This document shows positions 58,264 to 64,000 of a DNA stretch of 64,000 nt, one piece after another. The notes under the pieces were generated by a model, which made no database searches, was not told the origin of the DNA, and saw only the letters and a program-made list of their open reading frames with translations. The translations under genes and the position numbers were made by a program. Position 1 is the stretch's first letter. Each line of letters opens with the position of its first letter. This stretch comes from an uncultured Pelagibacteraceae bacterium (lineage in GTDB: Bacteria > Pseudomonadota > Alphaproteobacteria > Pelagibacterales > Pelagibacteraceae): NCBI GenBank assembly GCA_902543535.1, contig CACBYG010000001.1, positions 163,080 to 227,079 of the forward strand, given 5' to 3'.

Positions 58264-58944
58264 ATGAAAAAGATCATCCTCAGCATCATATTTTTTTTTA
58301 TTTGTTTTGCTTCTTATGCTCATATTGGTCATTACAGTAAATATAAAAAAATTGAGATGGAAATTTTAAGAAATAACGAAATAATTGGTTATAACTATTA
58401 TTTTTTTTCACGAAAAAATGATGTTACTCTTGTAACAAACCAATTTAAGTTTGAAGTAAAACTTTTAGGAGCAACTGTTTTTGAAGTCGAAGGTATTGGA
58501 GAAGAAAGATATTTACAAGATAAGTTGATTTCTTTTAATTCAAAAACTTTACAGAACAAAAAAGAAAAGTTTGTAAACTTAACTTTAAACAAAAACACCA
58601 AAAAATTTGATATCGTAGGCTCTTCTTTTTCTGGTGAAGCTCCGCTGGAAAATGCTATTGGCAACTGGTGGAGTCATAAAATTTTACAGGCTAGTAGTCA
58701 AATAAGTCCTATATCAGGTAGTATAAAAGAGCAGATAGTCACTTTTATTGCAAAAGAAAAAATTACTATTAATGGTAAAGAATATCAGACCGATCATTTT
58801 AAATTAACCTCAAAAAATATGTCTCTTCCAGAAGATAAAAGATTAAATTTTGATATTTGGATGGATAAAAAAACTTCTTTAATAATAAAAGTTACTTATC
58901 AGAGGATGGGAAGTTGGGAATATAGATTAAAAAATTATGAGTGA
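58264..58944 (+). CDS. DUF6134-like exported protein
   Basis: 226 residues from the ATG at 58264; the upstream TTG at 58255 adds only three residues. A signal peptide (MKKIILSIIFFFICFASYA) is followed by a beta-rich domain with IEMEILRNNEIIGYNYYFF, LPEDKRLNFDIWMDKKTSLI and YQRMGSWEYRL, which resembles DUF6134. No function is known. The stop is one base from the convergent FAD gene. Confidence 0.65.
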   Translation: MKKIILSIIFFFICFASYAHIGHYSKYKKIEMEILRNNEIIGYNYYFFSRKNDVTLVTNQFKFEVKLLGATVFEVEGIGEERYLQDKLISFNSKTLQNKKEKFVNLTLNKNTKKFDIVGSSFSGEAPLENAIGNWWSHKILQASSQISPISGSIKEQIVTFIAKEKITINGKEYQTDHFKLTSKNMSLPEDKRLNFDIWMDKKTSLIIKVTYQRMGSWEYRLKNYE

Positions 58945-58945
58945 T

Positions 58946-59917
58946 TTAGATATTCATTTTCTTATAAAGATCTTTTGCACTTATCCATCCTGACTCCACT
59001 CTTGGTCCATTAAACCAATCTGCACACACGCCTAGATTTAATCTAGAATTCCAATAACTTTTTAATTTTAGAGGTTTTGAATTTGAAGAGTATTTCCAAC
59101 CATGATTAAGTGAAAAAAGTATTTTTGTCCGCCTAATACCTGTTAATTTAAAAAATTTATCGATCAAAATTTTGGTATTAATTTTTCTAAGTGTTTTATT
59201 ATGATTTATTTTTTTATTTGCCCAATTAAAAGTGCTTTGCAATGTCCAAAGATCACTTTTGCTTACAAATCTGTTTTTGCTATTTTCTTTACCAGCCCAT
59301 CCTAAAATTTTATCATTAAATAAAAAACTACTATAATTTAAGTTTGTTTTTTTTATTTCTATCAAAACAGTTATATTTGCATCCATCTTAATTTTTTCTT
59401 TTATAAAAGAATTTTTAATATAATTTTTTGATAAATTTTTAAACTGAGGAAATGGACAGGTTAAAATTAAATTTTCATAAGTCTTAATCTTTCCATTACT
59501 AAATGTTAAGTTCCATTTTCTATTTTGGAAATTAATTTTTTTAAGTTCACTTTGAAAATAACATCTTACATCTTTTAAAAGATATTTACTAATGTCATTA
59601 TTTCCTTTTCTGCCAATAATCTTTACATGTGTTTTATTTTCTTTTTTTTTATTACTTAAAAATTTGTGATTTCCTCCCCAAATCTTAAGTATTTTTTTTT
59701 CTATTAGCTTTTTAATAAATCTTTTAAATTCTGGAGTTTTTGGAGAAAAGTATTGGGTCCCATGATCAAACCCTCTTATTTTGTCTAATCTTTTAAAAGA
59801 TGATCTTCCACCTAAGCCTCTTGCTTTGTCATACAAATCAACTGTATGTTTCTTATTTAAAAGATTTGCGATAGTTGCTCCAGAAATTCCTGAGCCAATT
59901 ACACAAAAACTACTCAT
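58946..59917 (-). CDS. FAD-dependent amine-oxidase/renalase-like oxidoreductase
   Basis: 323 residues. The N-terminus is FCVIGSGISGATIANLL, then DLYDKARGLGGRSSFKRL and GFDHGTQYFSPKTPEF, as in the small NAD(P)/FAD-dependent oxidoreductases related to renalase. The C-terminal GVCADWFNGPRVESGWISA is the FAD-binding closing motif. The substrate is unknown. It overlaps pmbA by four bases, so it may be in its operon. Confidence 0.82.
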   Translation of the reverse strand: MSSFCVIGSGISGATIANLLNKKHTVDLYDKARGLGGRSSFKRLDKIRGFDHGTQYFSPKTPEFKRFIKKLIEKKILKIWGGNHKFLSNKKKENKTHVKIIGRKGNNDISKYLLKDVRCYFQSELKKINFQNRKWNLTFSNGKIKTYENLILTCPFPQFKNLSKNYIKNSFIKEKIKMDANITVLIEIKKTNLNYSSFLFNDKILGWAGKENSKNRFVSKSDLWTLQSTFNWANKKINHNKTLRKINTKILIDKFFKLTGIRRTKILFSLNHGWKYSSNSKPLKLKSYWNSRLNLGVCADWFNGPRVESGWISAKDLYKKMNI

Positions 59918-61230
59918 TTACCAGCAACTGTCATACCTTCAATCATCATAGTTGGAGAATTTGTTGAATAATCAAATTCTAGGTCATTTGCTAAGAATAT
60001 TTTTTTAAACATATCCTTAAAATTTCCAGCAATTGTTATTTCATTAATGGGATATTTAAATTCGCCACCCTCAACTAAAAATCCAGTTGCTCCGACAGAG
60101 TAGTCTCCAGTTACAAGATTACTACCGTGACCTATAGTTTCTGTAATGTAAATACACTTTGAGTTGATTTTTAATAATTCGTCGTAGCTTTGGTTTCCAT
60201 TTTCAAAATATAGATTTGTGGTGCCTCCACTTCTTCCATTTGATTTAAGGTTTAATTTTCTGCCATTGTAAGAATCCACAAGATAACTCTTAAGTACACC
60301 CTCTTTTACTAAATTAAGAGTTTCAGATTTAACACCTTCTGAATCAAAATTTTTAGAACCTAAACCCTTAATTATGTCTGGTTTGTCTATTATATTAATT
60401 GAATTAGAAAATATTTGCTCATTTAATTGATCCTTAAGAAATGAAGTTCCTCTTGCAATAGCAGAAGACGAAATTGCACTTGCAAAAACACTGAGCATCC
60501 CTTTTGCAATTCTTTTATCGAATATTACACTTAATTTTTCACTTCCTATTTTTTTTGGACTTAGTTTTCTAATTGTTTGATCGCTCGCTATTTTACCTAA
60601 GGATTGTGGGTCTTTGATGTCATCTAAATATCTCTTACTAGAATATTCATAATCTCTTTCCATACTTTTTTCATCTTTAGCAACAGCTACACACGATGCA
60701 GTGAATGAAGAAGTTTTATAACCACTACAAAACCCATCACTATTTGCTAAAATAAAATTAGATTTTTTTTCAGTAAAGCTTGACTCGGTATTTACTATTT
60801 TTTTATCCTTTGATGCTGTACTTTCTAATTCTTTTAAGTAATCAATTTTTTTATCGTTCTCAATATGAGTATCATCGTAAATATTTAAATTTTTAAGACT
60901 ATCTGCAAGTAAGTTTTTATCTGGTAATGAATTAAATTCATCCTCGGGAGTAATTTTAGTCGTTTCATAACATTTTGTTATAAGTTTATTTAAATTTTCA
61001 TCTAATAAATTCGATGAGGAAATTGAGGACTTTTTTTTTCCTATATAAGTATCTATACTAAACGCTAATCCATCTGATCGATTAGACTCATCTAAATTAT
61101 TATTTCTAAAATTAACTGTTTCTGAAATTGAATGGCCTATAATTACACTGGCGTTACTAGCTCCAATTTTTTTTGCAACATCTAAACAATAGGCAGCCTT
61201 GGCTTTTAAAAAATCTTGATCTTTAATCAT
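59914..61230 (-). CDS. pmbA: TldE/PmbA family metallopeptidase subunit
   Basis: 438 residues. The sequence AYCLDVAKKIGASNASVIIG, NIIDKPDIIKGLGSKNFDSE, GATGFLVEGGEFKYP and the C-terminal NSPTMMIEGMTVAGK match PmbA/TldE, the inactive partner of TldD. The heterodimer cleaves small peptides (for example microcin precursors or the CcdA antidote in E. coli). Its zinc motif is absent, as expected. It lies three bases after tldD. Confidence 0.92.
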   Translation of the reverse strand: MIKDQDFLKAKAAYCLDVAKKIGASNASVIIGHSISETVNFRNNNLDESNRSDGLAFSIDTYIGKKKSSISSSNLLDENLNKLITKCYETTKITPEDEFNSLPDKNLLADSLKNLNIYDDTHIENDKKIDYLKELESTASKDKKIVNTESSFTEKKSNFILANSDGFCSGYKTSSFTASCVAVAKDEKSMERDYEYSSKRYLDDIKDPQSLGKIASDQTIRKLSPKKIGSEKLSVIFDKRIAKGMLSVFASAISSSAIARGTSFLKDQLNEQIFSNSINIIDKPDIIKGLGSKNFDSEGVKSETLNLVKEGVLKSYLVDSYNGRKLNLKSNGRSGGTTNLYFENGNQSYDELLKINSKCIYITETIGHGSNLVTGDYSVGATGFLVEGGEFKYPINEITIAGNFKDMFKKIFLANDLEFDYSTNSPTMMIEGMTVAGK

Positions 61231-61233
61231 TAT

Positions 61234-62646
61234 TTAGAGTTTTGTTCCACCAACTGTCATTCTATCAATTAATATAGATGGCTGTGCTACGCCGACAGGA
61301 ACTCCTTGTCCAGCCTTCCCACATGTACCTATACCAGGGTCTAACATCATATCATTTCCAACCATTGAAACTTCTTTTAAAATTGATGGACCATCTCCTA
61401 TTAAAGTTGCTCCTTTTATAGGGGAGCCGATTTTACCATTAATAATTTCATAAGCTTCTGTGCAATTAAATACAAATTTTCCTGAAGTAATATCTACTTG
61501 TCCACCTCCAAAGCTAACTGCAAAAATACCTTTATCAACTGATTTTATCATCTCATCTTGAGTTTGTTTGCCACTTAACATCATTGTATTTCTCATTCTT
61601 GGTAAAACAACGTGTCTGTAATTTTCTCTTCTTCCTGAACCAGTTGATCTTGTCTTCATCAAACGTGCATTCAATCTGTCTTGCATAAAATTTTTTAAAA
61701 TTCCGTTTTCAATTAAAACAGTTCTTTCAGTTGGTGTGCCCTCATCATCTATTGTAAGACTCCCTCTTCTATTATCAATGGTGCCATCATCAACGATTGT
61801 GACGCCTTCACTTGCAACTTTCTGCCCCATCAGGTTATGAAATGCTGATGTCTTTTTTCTATTAAAATCACCCTCTAAACCATGCCCTATCGCTTCATGA
61901 ATTAATATTGCTGGCCAACCTGGCCCTAAGACAACTTTCATTTCACCAGCCGGTGCGGGTTTACTCTCTAAGTTAACTGAAGCAATTCTGAAAGCTTCCT
62001 CACATACACTTTTCCAGTTGTCATTTTGCAAATAATCATCATAAGATTGCCTGCCTCCGATACCATACACACCTGTTTCTTTTCTACCATCTTTTTCAAG
62101 AATTACAGAAACATTAAATCTAATTAAAGGTCTGATGTCTGTAATTGCTTCACCACCTGATCTGATTATTTCAATCGACTTATGTTCACCTAAAAAATTT
62201 GCCGTAACCTGTTTAACAGCACCGCCTTTTTTTCTTAGATACTCGTTCACTTTATTTAGAACTTCCAGCTTCGAGTTTAAAGTTTTTTGTTCTATAGGAT
62301 TTATATCATTATAAAATTTTTTATTAGATTTTGGTATCTCATTATTATAAGTACCTTTAATTGATTTAAGTGTTGAATGAATACTTTCTGCTGAACTTTT
62401 TAAAGAGTCTTTTGATATTTCGTTTGAATAAGAATAAGCAACAACTTCATCGGATACTGCTCTAAGTCCAAAACCTAAATCAGAACTATAGTTTGAGCTT
62501 TTAATCTTATTGTCATCTAAGACAATAGACTCAGACTTTGAATCCTCCAAATACAATTCTCCATCATCGCAATTTTTTAAAGTATCTGAAACTATATTTT
62601 CAGCATCTTTTCTTTCTAAGTCAGATTTATTGAAGAAATTACTCAT
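61234..62646 (-). CDS. tldD: TldD metalloprotease subunit
   Basis: 470 residues. The zinc-binding site is ILIHEAIGHGLEGDFNRKKT (HExxxH). Other conserved pieces are GRRENYRHVVLPRMRNTMM, NDMMLDPGIGTCGKAGQGVP and PSILIDRMTVGGTKL. TldD forms a heterodimer with TldE/PmbA and is its catalytic subunit. No obvious peptide precursor gene lies next to it. It is followed by pmbA and is divergent from the DCC gene, with 82 bases between them. Confidence 0.94.
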   Translation of the reverse strand: MSNFFNKSDLERKDAENIVSDTLKNCDDGELYLEDSKSESIVLDDNKIKSSNYSSDLGFGLRAVSDEVVAYSYSNEISKDSLKSSAESIHSTLKSIKGTYNNEIPKSNKKFYNDINPIEQKTLNSKLEVLNKVNEYLRKKGGAVKQVTANFLGEHKSIEIIRSGGEAITDIRPLIRFNVSVILEKDGRKETGVYGIGGRQSYDDYLQNDNWKSVCEEAFRIASVNLESKPAPAGEMKVVLGPGWPAILIHEAIGHGLEGDFNRKKTSAFHNLMGQKVASEGVTIVDDGTIDNRRGSLTIDDEGTPTERTVLIENGILKNFMQDRLNARLMKTRSTGSGRRENYRHVVLPRMRNTMMLSGKQTQDEMIKSVDKGIFAVSFGGGQVDITSGKFVFNCTEAYEIINGKIGSPIKGATLIGDGPSILKEVSMVGNDMMLDPGIGTCGKAGQGVPVGVAQPSILIDRMTVGGTKL

Positions 62647-62728
62647 AGGAGTTACATAAACGTTTATATTCTCTTTTCAACTGCTCTTTTTACACATGTA
62701 CAAAAATCATCTAAAAGATAATAATTAA

Positions 62729-63079
62729 ATGATGAAAGTATATTTTAACGATTCATGCAATATTTGTAGATCTGAAATAAATTTATACAAAAAAGAAAAA
62801 GTAGAGGAAATAGATTGGATCGATATCACTAACAACGAACTAGCAAAGAAAGAGACTAATAAAGATGACAAACAGCTTCTAAGACGATTACATGTAAAAG
62901 ATGATGGTAGAGTTTTAGAAGGAGCTGAAGCATTTTTGTTTGTGTGGAAGAAAATACCTAAATATAGATTTTTATATAAATTTTTTAAACTTCCAATAAT
63001 TTTTACAATTTTTAATTTTGTATATGAAATAATTGCTTTTTTTTTATATTTAAAAAATAAGAAACAATTAAAAAGCTAA
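62729..63079 (+). CDS. DCC-family (DUF393) thiol oxidoreductase-like protein
   Basis: 116 residues. The N-terminus KVYFNDSCNICRSEINLYKK carries the CxxC of the thioredoxin-like DCC family. LLRRLHVKDDGRVLEGAEAF and WKKIPKYRFLYKFFKLP complete the domain, and a C-terminal hydrophobic segment (about 86-108) is present. The start is the first of two consecutive ATGs. Its partner is unknown. The 3' end overlaps the convergent membrane-protein gene by four bases. Confidence 0.85.
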   Translation: MMKVYFNDSCNICRSEINLYKKEKVEEIDWIDITNNELAKKETNKDDKQLLRRLHVKDDGRVLEGAEAFLFVWKKIPKYRFLYKFFKLPIIFTIFNFVYEIIAFFLYLKNKKQLKS

Positions 63080-63369
63080 GCTAAAAAAAATATCATTATT
63101 TCACTTAATAAAGACATAGATAGTAAAAACATAATCAATACAATTGCATACATAAATGTTATAATTTTATTTCTTTTTCTTCTTAACCTCACAAAATCTT
63201 TATCATCTAAATCTGAAAAATCTCTTTCTCCAACTACAGGATAATCATAACTCCATCTCCAAGTTGATTGACCTAATCTTGGATCAAGCCCATTAAAATA
63301 TCTTATCCATGCAAGAACATAACTTAAGATAATATATAAAGTGACCATAATAATTATTCCAAAGAGCAT
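63076..63369 (-). CDS. two-helix membrane protein of unknown function
   Basis: 97 residues with membrane helices at about 3-22 and 72-92. The region between is basic and ends GERDFSDLDDKDFVRLRRKRNK. I do not recognise a family. It is 30 bases after the coiled-coil gene on the same strand and could be co-transcribed with it. Confidence 0.65.
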   Translation of the reverse strand: MLFGIIIMVTLYIILSYVLAWIRYFNGLDPRLGQSTWRWSYDYPVVGERDFSDLDDKDFVRLRRKRNKIITFMYAIVLIMFLLSMSLLSEIMIFFLA

Positions 63370-63399
63370 GATAGATATTACTTAATATATTTAGATATA

Positions 63400-64000
63400 T
63401 TAATTGCTATTTTTGCCTCTTTTTCTGGCAATAAGCTGAGTTAAAGAGTCTACCATTGTGTCTGAAGCCTTAAAAATTTCATTATTTTTAAATTCATGTG
63501 AAATATTTTTTTCTGGATTTGTTTTATCTTCAATTACTATCCCTTCATCTGGTGAATTATTTTTAATATAAATAAGTAACAACCACTCATCATCAGCTGC
63601 TTCATCCCATTTGACAAAAATTTCACCCGTCTCAAATCTTCTATCGATACATCTAAAAATTGACATATGTCTTGTTACATGTCTTTTGTTTAATTGAAAA
63701 ACTAAACTACTTGCGCTTCTGTAAAAACTTTCTAATGAAAATTCTATTTTTTGTCTTGCAATTGTGTACTCTTTTTCTTTTCTAAGAAGTGTTTCCCTAT
63801 CTTCATCTCCCTGTGTTTTTACACCTAAAGCCTCTACTCTCTCTCTTATTTTTTGATCTCTAATAATTCGATATTTTTCTTTTAATTTTTCTATTCTTTG
63901 TTGAAGACCTGCATAATCTTCCCTTTTCTCTTTTAAAGAGATTTTTTCAAGTTTTTCTAGCTCTTTAACTTCTCTAACTCTAAATTTTTCAATTTGTTTG
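63400..64000 (-). CDS. coiled-coil protein of unknown function, N-terminus outside window
   Basis: The frame is open from the stop at 63400 to the window edge at 64000, so the gene begins further upstream. The ATG at 63666 is internal. The visible 200 residues start with a charged coiled coil (IEKFRVREVKELEKLEKIS through LQQRIEKLKEKYRIIR), then RQKIEFSLESFYRSASSLVF. A beta-type domain with FVKWDEAADDEWLLLIYIKN follows, and a basic end RKRGKNSN. I do not recognise the family. The open frame with no stop over 600 bases and protein-like composition supports it. Confidence 0.75.
   Translation of the reverse strand, partial: KQIEKFRVREVKELEKLEKISLKEKREDYAGLQQRIEKLKEKYRIIRDQKIRERVEALGVKTQGDEDRETLLRKEKEYTIARQKIEFSLESFYRSASSLVFQLNKRHVTRHMSIFRCIDRRFETGEIFVKWDEAADDEWLLLIYIKNNSPDEGIVIEDKTNPEKNISHEFKNNEIFKASDTMVDSLTQLIARKRGKNSN

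Overview
The window looks like a piece of a streamlined SAR11-type marine alphaproteobacterial chromosome (Pelagibacterales, 'Candidatus Pelagibacter'). This is inferred from the very AT-rich sequence, tiny intergenic gaps, many start/stop overlaps (TAATG, ATGA), the alphaproteobacterial cytochrome bc1 and aa3 oxidase operons, an F0 ATP synthase operon with both b and b' subunits, a CcrM-type methyltransferase, and a retinal pathway (crtI-crtB-crtY-blh). I see no prophage, insertion sequence, CRISPR array or other accessory island. The content is essentially core metabolism and housekeeping.

Layout. 1-2606 (+): the end of prs, then rplY, pth and ychF. 2583-5139 (-): cytochrome bc1 complex petA-petB-petC. 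5231-7013 (+): trmL, hemF, greA. 7010-10926 (-): a TPR lipoprotein-like/exported protein, ispE, tRNA-Gln(TTG) and pcnB. 10938-13395 (+): a family-4-like uracil-DNA glycosylase, rnhB and ccrM. 13392-15523 (-): mutY and an FAD monooxygenase. 15524-19169 (+): a DUF721 protein, a DsbA-like thiol oxidoreductase and a short SMC. 19179-21523 (+): F0 ATP synthase. 21563-28187 (+): carotenoid/retinal genes running into ispH, thrB and rnhA. 28179-35554 (-): cytochrome c oxidase operon coxB-coxA-ctaB-coxF-like-ctaG-coxC-surf1 followed by thrC and a peroxiredoxin. 35615-39238: rsmE, a haloacid-dehalogenase-like protein, pirin, a quinone reductase and a DUF2721 membrane protein. 39288-44912 (+): ubiA, then the lipid A/Kdo genes msbA-waaA-lpxK-lpxL. 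44921-48105: DUF2093, purD, rsmD, pgi. 48105-53377 (-): HAD protein, ribF, ileS, lspA and a DUF3035 lipoprotein. 53378-55667 (+): groES-groEL with a heat-shock type promoter, a clear terminator and a small basic ORF. 55753-64000: typA, a YczE-like membrane protein, a DUF6134 protein, an FAD oxidoreductase, pmbA/tldD, a DCC-family protein, a two-TM protein and a coiled-coil protein cut by the window end.

How the genes work together. Much of the window is energy conservation: bc1, aa3 oxidase with its assembly factors (CtaB, CtaG, Surf1, CoxF-like), heme synthesis (hemF), quinone synthesis (ubiA) and the F0 sector. The retinal genes sit directly after F0. They would supply retinal to a light-driven proton pump that lies outside this window. 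ispE and ispH supply isoprenoid precursors to carotenoids, quinones and heme O.

The strongest 'second look' signal is a cluster of three GANTC sites in and beside the predicted core promoter of ccrM, suggesting methylation feedback on the methyltransferase's own gene. Other points are a uracil-DNA glycosylase that has lost expected Fe-S cysteines and the motif-3 histidine, an SMC of only 857 residues without a recognisable hinge, two small ORFs (41 and 38 codons), a tRNA gene abutting the CCA-adding enzyme start codon, and ten convergent gene pairs that overlap or lie within 9 bases of each other.
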